A DNA stretch of 64,000 nucleotides from Prochlorococcus sp. AG-347-L20 (GCA_003281225.1 QCCP01000004.1:1-64000), one strand, 5' to 3'. Shown: positions 1 through 11,519, numbered from the stretch's first letter. Numbers and translations are program-made. The notes: a model not told the origin generated them from the letters alone.

Positions 1-1406
<1,406 letters not shown>

Positions 1407-1454
1407 TTAAAGTTAGAACATAATAGTTTTTTTCGTTGATTATTTCGTAAAATT

Positions 1455-1802
1455 ATGGAAAAAATGCTTTTAAAATCGACTACTAGGCATGTAAGAATTT
1501 TTACTGCCGAAGTGGTAAATGAGGAATTAAAGTTTCATCCCAATAAACTAACTCTTGATTTAGATCCTGATAACGAATTTATTTGGAACGAAGATTCTCT
1601 AAACAAAATAAATGAAAAATTTAATGAATTAATAAAAGAGAGAGCAGGAAAGGATTTAGATGATTATGAACTTCGAAAAATAGGATCAGAAATTGAAGGT
1701 TTGATTAAGTTTTTGCTTCAAAATGGTCAGCTTAGCTATAACCCTGATTGTAGAGTAATGAATTATTCAATGGGTTTACCAAAGACAAATGAAGTGCTGT
1801 GA
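1455..1802 (+). CDS. ndhM: NAD(P)H-quinone oxidoreductase subunit M
   Basis: 115-aa ORF with NdhM-like sequence ([38 protein letters not shown]...). Confidence 0.88.
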   Translation: MEKMLLKSTTRHVRIFTAEVVNEELKFHPNKLTLDLDPDNEFIWNEDSLNKINEKFNELIKERAGKDLDDYELRKIGSEIEGLIKFLLQNGQLSYNPDCRVMNYSMGLPKTNEVL

Positions 1803-2422
1803 ATAGATCATCCTCAAATAGAAGGCCAAGAAGAGGCTCAAATAGAAGTTATTATCCACCAAATCCAAAGGATATGGATCCTTATGGTCAAAGAAGCAAT
1901 AGATTACCTGCTTCTTCGGAACAAAAGATCAACTTTAGTACAGGAACCATTGCCGTACTTGCAGGAGTATTAATTTTAGGAGTTGGTATCGGGAGCGCTA
2001 TTACCAGTACAACTGATGGCGGGCAGGGAAATATAGCAAGTCAACAACAATTAGATATGGCTGTTCCAGATCCTGAATTTTGCAGACAATGGGGAGCAAG
2101 TGCTTTTGTAATTGATGTTGAAATGTATACGACTCTGAATCCATCTACGAGTTTTGTAACGCAACCAGCTCTTCAGCCAGGGTGTGTTATTAGAAGAGAG
2201 AATTGGACTGTGCTACAAAAAGAGGGCGCAATTAGTAATGAAGATGTAAGAGAATGTAAGCAAAGGATGAATACTTTTGCTTATATTGGTTCTATAAGAG
2301 ATAAGCCAATAGTTAAGTGCGTTTATCAGACTGATGTAAATGAAAATAAATTTATAATAAAAGGTGAAGGACAGGCTGAAGACGGCGGGGTAGGTATTAA
2401 CAGAGAAGCAATTCAGTTTTGA
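1799..2422 (+). CDS. Conserved cyanobacterial hypothetical protein (DUF3172-like), one TM segment
   Basis: ORF with GTG start overlapping the ndhM stop (GTGA). Low-complexity Arg/Ser/Asn N-terminus followed by a hydrophobic helix. Confidence 0.75.
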   Translation: MNRSSSNRRPRRGSNRSYYPPNPKDMDPYGQRSNRLPASSEQKINFSTGTIAVLAGVLILGVGIGSAITSTTDGGQGNIASQQQLDMAVPDPEFCRQWGASAFVIDVEMYTTLNPSTSFVTQPALQPGCVIRRENWTVLQKEGAISNEDVRECKQRMNTFAYIGSIRDKPIVKCVYQTDVNENKFIIKGEGQAEDGGVGINREAIQF

Positions 2423-2428
2423 TCGAAA

Positions 2429-3373
2429 TTATATATGCCTCAGAGGGCTTTCTAAACTAGCAAATTGTGGAAGAATGTTTCTTTTAAATACTTCTGATGC
2501 TCTTGATGTATATCTTGACGGATTAGTAATTAATTTAAGTTCTCTTTTTACTTCTAAATCAGCAACGAATGCTTTGTGGATTGTTCCAGCCGATAATTCT
2601 CTTTCAATAGAAACAACAGGCAAAAAGGAAGCTCCTAAACCTGATTGAACTGCATTCTTGATTGCTTCAAGAGAGTTAAGCTCCATCTCAATTTTTAATC
2701 TTTGAATATCAAGCCCAGAATCTTGAAGAAGTTTGTCAACAACTTTTCTTGTTGTAGATTGTGAATCTAATGTCACAAAATTTAATTTGTATAAGTCTTC
2801 TTTTAGAAGCTCTTTTTTGGTCGAAAGTGGATGTTTAGAGGGTAAAACTAATGCTAATTCATCAGTGGCATATGGAATTACTTGTAGCAAATTTTCCAAA
2901 TCTCCAGGTAATTGTCCACCAATAATGGCTAAGTCAATTTGTCCATTGGCTACACTCCAACCAGTTCTTCTAGTACTATGAACTTGAAGCTGAACGGATA
3001 CATCAGGGTATTTTTGTCTGAATAGTCCTATCATTCTCGGCATTAAATATGTTCCCGTTGTTTGGCTTGCTCCAATAACAAGAGTTCCACCTTTTAAGCT
3101 ATTTAAATCTTCAATAGCTTTGCAAGCTTCGTCGCATTGATTCAAAATTCGTTCACAATATTCAAGTAATAGTCTTCCTGCTTCAGTCAATAGAGCTTTC
3201 CTACCACCTCTGTCGAAAATTGTGATTTCAAGTTGTTTTTCTAAATTTTGTATTTGTAAACTCACGGCAGGTTGGGTTACATACAAGAGATCTGCAGCTT
3301 TTTTAAAACTTCCCTGAGCTGCTATAGCTTTTAATATTCTTAATTGGTCGAGTGTAAATGGTAATTCTGGCAT
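2429..3373 (-). CDS. rbcR: LysR-family transcriptional regulator (RbcR-like)
   Basis: N-terminal LysR HTH ([38 protein letters not shown]) and C-terminal substrate-binding domain. Confidence 0.85.
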   Translation of the reverse strand: MPELPFTLDQLRILKAIAAQGSFKKAADLLYVTQPAVSLQIQNLEKQLEITIFDRGGRKALLTEAGRLLLEYCERILNQCDEACKAIEDLNSLKGGTLVIGASQTTGTYLMPRMIGLFRQKYPDVSVQLQVHSTRRTGWSVANGQIDLAIIGGQLPGDLENLLQVIPYATDELALVLPSKHPLSTKKELLKEDLYKLNFVTLDSQSTTRKVVDKLLQDSGLDIQRLKIEMELNSLEAIKNAVQSGLGASFLPVVSIERELSAGTIHKAFVADLEVKRELKLITNPSRYTSRASEVFKRNILPQFASLESPLRHI

Positions 3374-3402
3374 CTATTATGCCTACAATTTCTTATAATT
3401 CT

Positions 3403-3418
3403 AATGCTTAGTAGCATT
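3403..3418. promoter_or_regulatory. Inverted repeat AATGCT-TAGT-AGCATT in the LysR/NnrU divergent intergenic region (candidate operator)
   Basis: Perfect 6-bp arms read directly from sequence; divergent to a LysR-family gene. Confidence 0.3.
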
Positions 3419-3456
3419 CTTGTTAAGAAAAAAAATTATTTGAGCAATCTAAATAT

Positions 3457-4185
3457 ATGGAGACTCATAAAACTTCCCTAATTATCTTACTTTTGATTTT
3501 GATTTTTGCGGTAATTCATAGTGGTGGAGCTGCTTTAAGAATCAAAGCAGAATCTATTATGGGTCCGAGATTATGGCGGTTATGTTTTGTTTTTTTAAGT
3601 TTGCCATCTGCAATTATCTTGATTAGTTATTTTTTGGCTCATAGATATGACGGAATCAGATTATGGAATTTGCAGGGCAATCATTTTGTTTTTATGGTCG
3701 TTTGGTTCTTAACTGCAATAAGTTTTTTATTTTTATATCCCGCTACTTACAATTTGCTAGAAATTCCTTCGGTTTTAAAACCTAAAGTACGAATCTATGG
3801 AACTGGGATAATGCGAATCACAAGACATCCACAAGCATTTGGTCAGATAATTTGGTGTTTTGCTCATACTTTATGGATTGGTACATCATTTACATTAGTA
3901 ACTTCTATTGGCTTAGTTTTGCATCATCTTTTTGCAATTTGGCATGGTGATAAGAGACTAGCAAATAGATTTGGAGAAGAATTTGAAAATTTTAAAAAAA
4001 ATACTTCTATAATCCCTTTCATGGCAATACTTGAGGGGAGGCAAGAATTTAAGATTAAAGAATTTTTTAGGTTATCTCAATTCGGTATATTAATTGCAAT
4101 AGGCGTACTTTGGTGGTCTCATCAATATATAAATATTGCTGTTAAAACATTTAATTCATCATTTTTGTCTGAATTTTTCAATTGA
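3457..4185 (+). CDS. NnrU-family membrane protein, candidate 15-cis-zeta-carotene isomerase (Z-ISO-like)
   Basis: Multi-TM protein with NnrU features (GTGIMRITRHPQAFGQIIWCFAHTLWIG...). Pds lies 2 kb upstream. Confidence 0.75.
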   Translation: METHKTSLIILLLILIFAVIHSGGAALRIKAESIMGPRLWRLCFVFLSLPSAIILISYFLAHRYDGIRLWNLQGNHFVFMVVWFLTAISFLFLYPATYNLLEIPSVLKPKVRIYGTGIMRITRHPQAFGQIIWCFAHTLWIGTSFTLVTSIGLVLHHLFAIWHGDKRLANRFGEEFENFKKNTSIIPFMAILEGRQEFKIKEFFRLSQFGILIAIGVLWWSHQYINIAVKTFNSSFLSEFFN

Positions 4186-4218
4186 CAGTTTAAAATTAAA
4201 ATATAAGTTTTTTAAAAA

Positions 4219-6240
4219 ATGCCACAAGCTTCAGAAATTGCCTGGTTAATTCCCGTTTTCCCACTTATTGGAGCAGTGCTTTCTGGCTTAGGACTAATAA
4301 GCATCAACAAGAAAATTAATAATTCAAGAGAAATTGTTTCCGTAGGTCTGATTTCTTTCGTTGGGATTTCAGCGGTAATTAGTTATAAAGCTTTAATTGA
4401 ACAAGTTAATGGTTATCAATCAGTAGAAAAATTATTTGTATGGGCAAATGCTGGAGATTTCACAATTCCAATGGGATTTGTCCTTGATCCTTTGGGGAGT
4501 GTAATGCTTGCGTTAGTAACTACAATAACTTTGCTGGTAATGATTTACTCCCATGGTTACATGGCCCATGACAAAGGTTATGTCAGATTTTTTACATATT
4601 TAGCTTTATTTAGTAGTTCAATGATGGGATTAATAGTTAGTCCAAATTTATTAGAAATTTATGTTTTTTGGGAATTAGTTGGGATGTGTTCTTATTTATT
4701 AGTTGGTTTTTGGTATGACAGGGATGGTGCAGCACACGCTGCACAAAAAGCATTTGTTGTTAATAGAGTGGGAGACTTCGGTTTATTACTAGGAATTCTT
4801 GGCCTATTTTGGGCAACAAATAGTTTTGATTTTAATGAAATAGCTACTGGAATTTCTCAATCAATATCTGACAATTCGATACCCATATGGGCTGCTTTAT
4901 TACTTTGTTTTTTAGTTTTTTTAGGGCCAATGGCTAAATCTGCTCAGTTTCCTCTTCATGTTTGGTTACCTGATGCGATGGAAGGCCCGACACCTATTTC
5001 TGCACTTATTCATGCTGCAACAATGGTTGCAGCAGGAATATTTCTTGTAGCAAGACTTCAACCTTTGTATTCATTATTCCCCTCTATTCAGTTCATAATT
5101 GCTTTAGTTGGAACCATTACTTGTTTTTTAGGAGCCTCTATAGCTTTGACCCAAATGGATTTAAAAAAAGGTTTAGCATATAGCACAGTTTCTCAGCTTG
5201 GGTATATGATGCTCGCAATGGGTTGTGGAGCACCAGTAGCAGGGATTTTTCATTTAGTGACTCATGCTTGCTTTAAAGCAATGCTATTTTTGGGATCTGG
5301 TTCAGTAATACATGCTATGGAAGAAGTAGTTGGCCATCAGCCTGTATTAGCTCAAGATATGAGATTGATGGGCGGTTTAAGAAAAAAAATGCCATACACA
5401 TCAACAACATTTTTAATAGGTTGTGTTGCAATTAGTGGAATTCCTCCACTAGCAGGTTTTTGGAGTAAAGACGAGATACTTGGAAATGCTTTTATATCAT
5501 TTCCAGCTTTTTGGTTCGTAGGACTTCTAACAGCTGGAATGACTGCTTTTTATATGTTTAGGCTTTATTTCTTGACATTTGAAGGAGATTTCAGAGGGGA
5601 GAATAAAGAATTGCAAAAAGAGCTTCTAATAGCCTCTAAAACAAACCTAGATGAAGAAAATGAAGAAGAGCAAGAAGAACATGGCTCTATTCATGAGTCA
5701 CCCTGGTCAATGACATTTCCTTTGGTATTTCTAGCTGTACCATCTCTTATTATAGGTTTTATGGGACTTCCATGGGATAGCAAAATTGCAAATTTACTAG
5801 ATCCTGAAGAAGCAGAGATTGCTTCGAAAGCCTTCGAATTAAAAGAATTTTTACCTTTAGCACTTGCGTCAGTACTTATTGCATCAGCTGGAATCATTAT
5901 TGCTTATCAGGCATATTTTGTGAGAAAAATTAATTTATCAGTTTTATTTGCCGAAAAGTTTCCTAGTATCAACCGATTTTTATCTAATAAATGGTATCTA
6001 GATGATATTAATGAAAAACTTTTTGTTAACGGTAGTAGAAAACTTGCTAAAGAAGTTTTAGAGGTTGATTCTAAGGTTGTTGATGGCGTCGTAAATCTCA
6101 CTGGACTTGTAACTTTAGGTAGTGGAGAAGGTTTAAAATATTTTGAGACTGGTAGGGCTCAATTTTATGCGCTTATTGTTTTTGGAGGTGTTATTTTACT
6201 AGTTGCTATATTTGGTTTTCAATCTCCACAAGTTTCTTAA
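4219..6240 (+). CDS. ndhF: NAD(P)H-quinone oxidoreductase subunit 5 (NdhF1 type)
   Basis: 673-aa multi-TM antiporter-like subunit (FWELVGMCSYLLVGFWYDRDGAAHAAQKAFVVNRVGDFG; GPTPISALIHAATMVAAG). Confidence 0.95.
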   Translation: MPQASEIAWLIPVFPLIGAVLSGLGLISINKKINNSREIVSVGLISFVGISAVISYKALIEQVNGYQSVEKLFVWANAGDFTIPMGFVLDPLGSVMLALVTTITLLVMIYSHGYMAHDKGYVRFFTYLALFSSSMMGLIVSPNLLEIYVFWELVGMCSYLLVGFWYDRDGAAHAAQKAFVVNRVGDFGLLLGILGLFWATNSFDFNEIATGISQSISDNSIPIWAALLLCFLVFLGPMAKSAQFPLHVWLPDAMEGPTPISALIHAATMVAAGIFLVARLQPLYSLFPSIQFIIALVGTITCFLGASIALTQMDLKKGLAYSTVSQLGYMMLAMGCGAPVAGIFHLVTHACFKAMLFLGSGSVIHAMEEVVGHQPVLAQDMRLMGGLRKKMPYTSTTFLIGCVAISGIPPLAGFWSKDEILGNAFISFPAFWFVGLLTAGMTAFYMFRLYFLTFEGDFRGENKELQKELLIASKTNLDEENEEEQEEHGSIHESPWSMTFPLVFLAVPSLIIGFMGLPWDSKIANLLDPEEAEIASKAFELKEFLPLALASVLIASAGIIIAYQAYFVRKINLSVLFAEKFPSINRFLSNKWYLDDINEKLFVNGSRKLAKEVLEVDSKVVDGVVNLTGLVTLGSGEGLKYFETGRAQFYALIVFGGVILLVAIFGFQSPQVS

Positions 6241-6326
6241 TTACAATTGTGTGTCTTCACTGTCCATTGGGGTGAAAAAATACAGAAAATTTCTAGACTT
6301 TATTTAAGATAAATTTCTTATTTAAA

Positions 6327-7967
6327 TTGAGTACTTATTTTTATACACATTTTGCGACACAAATGTTTGGAACTTTGGGAGCTGGATTGTCTAATTTTCC
6401 TTGGTTATCTGCTTCAATTTTATTCCCAATTGGTAGTGCATTTGTGATACCTTTTTTCCCAGATAAAGGGGATGGCAAAGAGGTGAGATGGTTTGCATTG
6501 TCTATTGCATTAATAACTTTTTTAATAACTGTTGGTTCATATATAAATGGATTTGATATTGGTAATGAAAATGTTCAACTTAAAGAAAATATTAGTTGGC
6601 TCCCTGATTTAGGTCTTACTTGGTCTGTTGGAGCTGATGGCATGTCTATGCCGTTAATATTATTGACTAGTTTTATAACTGCTTTAGCAGTTCTTGCTGC
6701 ATGGCCAGTCAAGTTCAAACCAAAGTTATTTTTCTTTTTGATATTGGTTATGGATGGTGGGCAAATAGCTGTTTTTGCCGTACAAGATATGCTTTTATTC
6801 TTTCTAACTTGGGAACTTGAGTTAATTCCAGTTTATTTATTATTGGCTATATGGGGTGGCAAAAATCGACAATATGCAGCAACAAAATTCATTATTTATA
6901 CAGCTGGCAGTTCTATCTTCATTCTTCTTGCAGCGTTAGCAATGGGTTTCTATGGCACAGAAATTCCTAACTTTGAGTTTTCTCACTTGGCATCTCAAAA
7001 TTTTAGTCAAAAATTCCAAATATTATGTTATGTCGGACTTTTAATTGCATTTGGTGTGAAACTACCAATAGTACCTCTTCATACTTGGCTACCAGATGCT
7101 CATGGAGAGGCTACAGCGCCTGTTCATATGCTTTTAGCAGGAATTTTATTAAAGATGGGAGGATATGCTCTTTTAAGATTTAATGCACAATTATTACCCG
7201 TTGCTCATGCACAATTTGCCCCATTATTAATAGTTCTAGGGGTAGTCAATATAATTTATGCTGCATTAACTTCTTTTGCTCAAAGAAATCTTAAAAGAAA
7301 AATTGCATACAGTTCGATAAGTCATATGGGTTTTGTTCTCATTGGTATAGGGAGTTTTAGTAGCCTTGGAACAAGCGGAGCTATGTTGCAAATGGTTAGT
7401 CATGGATTAATAGGTGCAAGTTTATTTTTTCTTGTTGGTGCCACCTATGACAGAACAAAGACTCTTAAACTTGATGAAATGAGTGGTGTAGGACAAAAAA
7501 TGAGAATTATGTTTGCCCTATGGACTGCTTGTTCCCTGGCTTCTCTAGCTTTGCCTGGTATGAGTGGATTTGTTTCCGAATTAATGGTATTTACAGGATT
7601 TGTTACTGATGAAGTGTATACACTTCCCTTTAGGGTGGTGATGGCCTCATTAGCTGCTATCGGTGTAATACTTACTCCTATTTATCTACTTTCAATGTTA
7701 CGAGAAATTTTCTTTGGTAAAGAAAATCCTAAATTAATCGAAGAACGAAAACTTATAGATGCAGAGCCAAGAGAAGTTTATATTATTGCTTGTTTACTTT
7801 TACCGATAATTGGAATAGGTTTGTACCCAAGATTAGTTACTGAAAGTTACATTGCATCTATAAACAATTTGGTCGATCGAGATTTAAATGCAGTTAAAGG
7901 TGCTGTTAAAACAAATATTTTTTCAAGAACTAAAACAAATGACATCCTAAAAGCTCCAACAATATAA
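6327..7967 (+). CDS. ndhD: NAD(P)H-quinone oxidoreductase subunit 4 (NdhD1 type), TTG start
   Basis: 546-aa ORF with [20 protein letters not shown] and [36 protein letters not shown]-type motifs ([24 protein letters not shown]). Confidence 0.95.
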   Translation: MSTYFYTHFATQMFGTLGAGLSNFPWLSASILFPIGSAFVIPFFPDKGDGKEVRWFALSIALITFLITVGSYINGFDIGNENVQLKENISWLPDLGLTWSVGADGMSMPLILLTSFITALAVLAAWPVKFKPKLFFFLILVMDGGQIAVFAVQDMLLFFLTWELELIPVYLLLAIWGGKNRQYAATKFIIYTAGSSIFILLAALAMGFYGTEIPNFEFSHLASQNFSQKFQILCYVGLLIAFGVKLPIVPLHTWLPDAHGEATAPVHMLLAGILLKMGGYALLRFNAQLLPVAHAQFAPLLIVLGVVNIIYAALTSFAQRNLKRKIAYSSISHMGFVLIGIGSFSSLGTSGAMLQMVSHGLIGASLFFLVGATYDRTKTLKLDEMSGVGQKMRIMFALWTACSLASLALPGMSGFVSELMVFTGFVTDEVYTLPFRVVMASLAAIGVILTPIYLLSMLREIFFGKENPKLIEERKLIDAEPREVYIIACLLLPIIGIGLYPRLVTESYIASINNLVDRDLNAVKGAVKTNIFSRTKTNDILKAPTI

Positions 7968-7976
7968 TTTTTGTAA

Positions 7977-8001
7977 TTAATGCAATATTGTTTGGCATTA
8001 A
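7977..8001. repeat. Inverted repeat TTAATGC-N11-GCATTAA just downstream of ndhD
   Basis: Perfect 7-bp arms starting 10 nt after the ndhD stop, in the longest same-strand spacer of this gene run. Confidence 0.3.
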
Positions 8002-8090
8002 ATAAATTCAAAGATATCTTGTAAATAGATTTTATTATTTTCAAAATATCTTATTTCAATCCTATTGATAGGCAACAATTAGGCCCGAGA

Positions 8091-8912
8091 TTGTTGATTA
8101 AGTTTCTTCAAGACGCTGCAGGTAAAGGTGAGCTTGATCCATGGGATATTGATGTAATAAGTGTAATTGATAGTTTTTTAGAGCAATATTCACATACTTT
8201 TAATCAATCTTCAAATATTCAAATCTCATATCATAAAGATTTAGCTGAGACCAGCGAAGCATTTTTTGCGGCTTCCGTACTTGTTAATCTTAAGGCTCAA
8301 GTTTTGGAATCTGATGTTTTTAAAGTAAATTCTTCCGATTTTGAAGATGAATTTGATTTGGATGATCAAGATTGGATTGATAAGGAATTTGATATTCCAA
8401 AATATCCTGAAAAATATCTAAGGAGAAGATCAATTGCGCAACCAATTCTTAAACGTACAACAACATTGGGAGAACTTGTAAGTCAGTTAGAGTCCATAGC
8501 AGAAGTTATAGAAACTCAAGATCTTATGCTCATGAAGAGAAAAAGAAATAAAAAATATTCTGATAAGGCTTTAATTTCTCAAGTAAAGTCATTAGCGCAT
8601 CGCGAGAAACTTCCAGAAACTACTAAAGCATTAGGGAAATTTATTGAAGGATGGGAAAAAGCATTACAATGGACAGATTTTGAATATTTAGTAAAGAAAT
8701 GGCAAACAGTAGTAAAAAATGATTTAGATAAAGATCGTTTGGGAGTTTTTTGGGCTTTGTTATTTTTATCATCTGAAAATAAAATTGAAATTAAACAAAT
8801 TAATTCCTTATATGGCCCAATTCAAATTAAAAGAATAATACCTGATGGTAGCTTAGCTCAATTGCCTATAGAAAATCTTGATGTAAGTAATGCCTCTTCC
8901 TCGGTTGCTTAG
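8091..8912 (+). CDS. scpA: Segregation and condensation protein A (TTG start as tracked)
   Basis: IKFLQDAAGKGELDPWDIDVISVIDSFLEQY... and DLAETSEAFFAASVLVNLKAQVL match the ScpA N-terminal region. Confidence 0.82.
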   Translation: MLIKFLQDAAGKGELDPWDIDVISVIDSFLEQYSHTFNQSSNIQISYHKDLAETSEAFFAASVLVNLKAQVLESDVFKVNSSDFEDEFDLDDQDWIDKEFDIPKYPEKYLRRRSIAQPILKRTTTLGELVSQLESIAEVIETQDLMLMKRKRNKKYSDKALISQVKSLAHREKLPETTKALGKFIEGWEKALQWTDFEYLVKKWQTVVKNDLDKDRLGVFWALLFLSSENKIEIKQINSLYGPIQIKRIIPDGSLAQLPIENLDVSNASSSVA

Positions 8913-8958
8913 AAGCTTCATAGTAATAACGTATAATTTAAAAAATGGTTTTGAATTT

Positions 8959-10137
8959 ATGAAGGCAATGATACTTGCGGCAGGTAAAGGCACACGTGTT
9001 CAGCCTATTACGCATGTTATTCCGAAACCGATGATTCCGATTTTGCAAAAACCTGTTATGGAGTTTCTCTTGGAACTTTTAAGAGAACATAATTTTAAGG
9101 AAATAATGGTAAATGTTTCTCATCTGGCTGAAGAAATTGAAAATTATTTTAGGGATGGGCAAAGATTTGGAGTAGAAATTGCTTATAGTTTTGAGGGAAG
9201 AATTGAAGATGGAGAATTAATAGGTGATGCTTTGGGATCCGCAGGAGGATTAAAAAAAATTCAGGATTTTCAAAATTTCTTTGATGAAACTTTTGTTGTT
9301 TTATGTGGTGATGCTTTAGTTGATTTAGATTTAACTCAAGCTGTTAAAAAACATAAACAGAAAGGAGCTATTGCGAGCTTAATAACTAAAAAGGTAACTA
9401 AAGATCAAGTATCAAGTTACGGTGTCGTAGTTTCTGATGAAAATGGTCGAATAAAGGCTTTTCAGGAAAAGCCAACAGTTGATCAAGCTTTAAGTGACTC
9501 TATAAATACAGGAATTTATCTTTTCGAACCAGAAATTTTTAATTACATACCTTCTGCAGAGAAATTTGATATTGGAGCTGATCTTTTCCCTAAACTTGTT
9601 GAAATGGATTTACCATTTTTTGCATTACCAATGGATTTTGAATGGGTAGATATTGGAAAAGTTCCTGATTATTGGAGTGCTATTAGAAATGTATTGCAAG
9701 GTAAGGTAAGACAAGTGCAAATACCAGGTAAGGAAATAAAACCAGGAGTTTTTACTGGTTTGAATGTAGCGGCTAACTGGGACAAGGTTAATATTAGCGG
9801 ACCGGTTTATATAGGAGGCATGACTAGGATCGAGGATGGAGCAACTATTATTGGTCCTTCCATGATTGGCCCAAGTTGTTGTATTTGCGAGGGCGCAACT
9901 ATAGATAACTCAATTATTTTTGATTATTCTAAAATTGGTAAAGGTGTAAGACTTATGGATAAGTTAGTGTTTGGTAAATATTGTGTTGGCAAAAATGGAG
10001 ATCATTTTGATTTGCAAGATGCATCTTTAGATTGGTTAATAGCAGATTCAAGAAGATCTGATTTGACTGAGCCATCGCCTCAGCAGAAAGCTATGGCAGA
10101 ATTATTGGGTACTGATTTGATTAATATTCCAGACTAA
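8959..10137 (+). CDS. NDP-sugar (mannose-1-phosphate guanylyltransferase-like) pyrophosphorylase with left-handed beta-helix repeats; start revised from 8890
   Basis: Canonical nucleotidyltransferase N-terminus MKAMILAAGKGTRVQPITHVIPKPMIPI begins at ATG 8959. The upstream 23 codons of the tracked ORF overlap scpA and look non-homologous. Confidence 0.87.
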   Translation: MKAMILAAGKGTRVQPITHVIPKPMIPILQKPVMEFLLELLREHNFKEIMVNVSHLAEEIENYFRDGQRFGVEIAYSFEGRIEDGELIGDALGSAGGLKKIQDFQNFFDETFVVLCGDALVDLDLTQAVKKHKQKGAIASLITKKVTKDQVSSYGVVVSDENGRIKAFQEKPTVDQALSDSINTGIYLFEPEIFNYIPSAEKFDIGADLFPKLVEMDLPFFALPMDFEWVDIGKVPDYWSAIRNVLQGKVRQVQIPGKEIKPGVFTGLNVAANWDKVNISGPVYIGGMTRIEDGATIIGPSMIGPSCCICEGATIDNSIIFDYSKIGKGVRLMDKLVFGKYCVGKNGDHFDLQDASLDWLIADSRRSDLTEPSPQQKAMAELLGTDLINIPD

Positions 10138-11011
10138 GATTAGCTTTTTCAATAATCTCAGGAATTAAATGCTCTGCTTTTACGGCCATTAGATGAATAC
10201 CATTTGCGATATTAATAAAATCATGAGCTTGTTCAGATGCAATTTGAATACCTTCTTGTAATGGGTCTTTAGCATCTTTAAGACGGTTTAAGATTTTTTC
10301 AGGGATGTTTGCGCCTGGAACGTATTTGTTTATAAAGAGAGCGTTTTTGTAAGATTTTAATAGGAATACACCTGCAAGTACTGGAATTTCAAGAGGCTTG
10401 CTAATTGTTTCACAAAACTCTATCAAATTTTCTTTTTCCATAACCATTTGAGTTTGTATAAATCCAGCTCCAGCCTCTTTTTTCTTTCGCAATCTATTTT
10501 CTAAACTTCTTTTATTTCTGCAATTTGGATCAGCTGCAGCACCTGTAAAAATAAATGTTTTTTTATCGGAAAGTTCTCCTTGAGTAGGATCAATTCCTTT
10601 ATTGAAAGCCTGAATTTGTTGAAGCAATCTAACTGACTCAAACTCATGTACGGCTTTGGCATCTTGTTGATCCCCAGCTTTTACTGAATCACCGGTAATG
10701 CATAAGACGTTTTTAATTCCTAAAGCATTTGCTCCCAGAATGTCTGATTGTAAAGCAATTTTATTACGATCTCTGCAAGAAATTTGCATTATTGGTTCTA
10801 TCCCATTTTCCAGTAATAGTTTGGACATTGCCAAGCTGCACATTCTCATTACAGCTCTACTTCCATCGGTAATGTTAACAGCATGTACCTTATCTTTCAA
10901 AAGTTGTGCTATCTTAAGAGATCTTATGGGGCTTCCACCTCTTGGCGGCATTAACTCTGCTGTTATTACCTTAGATCTTTTTTCTAAAGTTTGCTGAAGT
11001 TTTGATTTCAA
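10121..11011 (-). CDS. metF: Methylenetetrahydrofolate reductase
   Basis: VITAELMPPRGGSPIRSLKIAQLLKDKVHAVNITDGSRAVMRMC..., NVLCITGDSVKAGDQ, TIM-barrel MTHFR family. Confidence 0.85.
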   Translation of the reverse strand: MKSKLQQTLEKRSKVITAELMPPRGGSPIRSLKIAQLLKDKVHAVNITDGSRAVMRMCSLAMSKLLLENGIEPIMQISCRDRNKIALQSDILGANALGIKNVLCITGDSVKAGDQQDAKAVHEFESVRLLQQIQAFNKGIDPTQGELSDKKTFIFTGAAADPNCRNKRSLENRLRKKKEAGAGFIQTQMVMEKENLIEFCETISKPLEIPVLAGVFLLKSYKNALFINKYVPGANIPEKILNRLKDAKDPLQEGIQIASEQAHDFINIANGIHLMAVKAEHLIPEIIEKANLSLEY

Positions 11012-11088
11012 TTGCTTTTGTTTCCTCGTTGGTTAACAAGTGTACTGAGATTGCTAAACTTAATTAATATAAAAAAGGAACTGTTTAA

Positions 11089-11367
11089 ATGCAAATGGTT
11101 GATGAAGAAGTAAACAACATTGATATGATGGGTCTCTCAGCAAGGGAGATGGAAATCATTGATCTCGTAGCTGATGGGCTTACAAATCAAGAAATTGCGG
11201 TAAAACTAACTATTAGTAAAAGAACTGTTGATAATCATGTAAGTAATATGTTTACAAAAACTGGTTCTAAAAACAGAGTAGCACTTTTGAATTGGGCAAT
11301 GGACAACGGAAAGATTTGTAGAGATGGTTTTAATTGTTGTACACTCCCAGAATCTGATCAAGATTAG
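11089..11367 (+). CDS. pedR: Small LuxR-type transcriptional regulator, PedR-like
   Basis: 92-aa stand-alone LuxR HTH (LSAREMEIIDLVADGLTNQEIAVKLTISKRTVDNHVSNMFTKTGSKNRVALLNWAMDNGK) with a C-terminal Cys cluster (C77, C83, C84). Confidence 0.75.
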   Translation: MQMVDEEVNNIDMMGLSAREMEIIDLVADGLTNQEIAVKLTISKRTVDNHVSNMFTKTGSKNRVALLNWAMDNGKICRDGFNCCTLPESDQD

Positions 11368-11519
11368 TATAAACTCTTTACTTTTTTTGTATCATTAGCC
11401 AAATCCACTAGACAATAATTTGTAGAACCTAATTCGAAGAGTTCAGCATATGCAATACATGCATCCTTGTCTGAATCAACAAATCTCAATATTCCTTCTT
11501 TATCGTAAAGACCATACAT
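11364..11519 (-). CDS. 51-aa small hypothetical protein absent from the ORF track
   Basis: Reverse frame ATG (11517-11519) to TAA (11364-11366): MYGLYDKEGILRFVDSDKDACIAYAELFELGSTNYCLVDLANDTKKVKSLY. Fills an otherwise empty ~200-nt gap. Confidence 0.65.
   Translation of the reverse strand: MYGLYDKEGILRFVDSDKDACIAYAELFELGSTNYCLVDLANDTKKVKSLY

Noticed and set aside
6253-6279. TTCACTGTCCATTGGGGTGAAAAAA hairpin-like sequence between ndhF and ndhD as a terminator
   Set aside because: On the sense strand it is followed by an A-run, not a T-run, and the stem contains a bulge; ndhF and ndhD are probably co-transcribed.
10698-10997. 99-aa plus-strand ORF opposite metF
   Set aside because: Fully inside metF on the other strand; composition typical of shadow ORFs.
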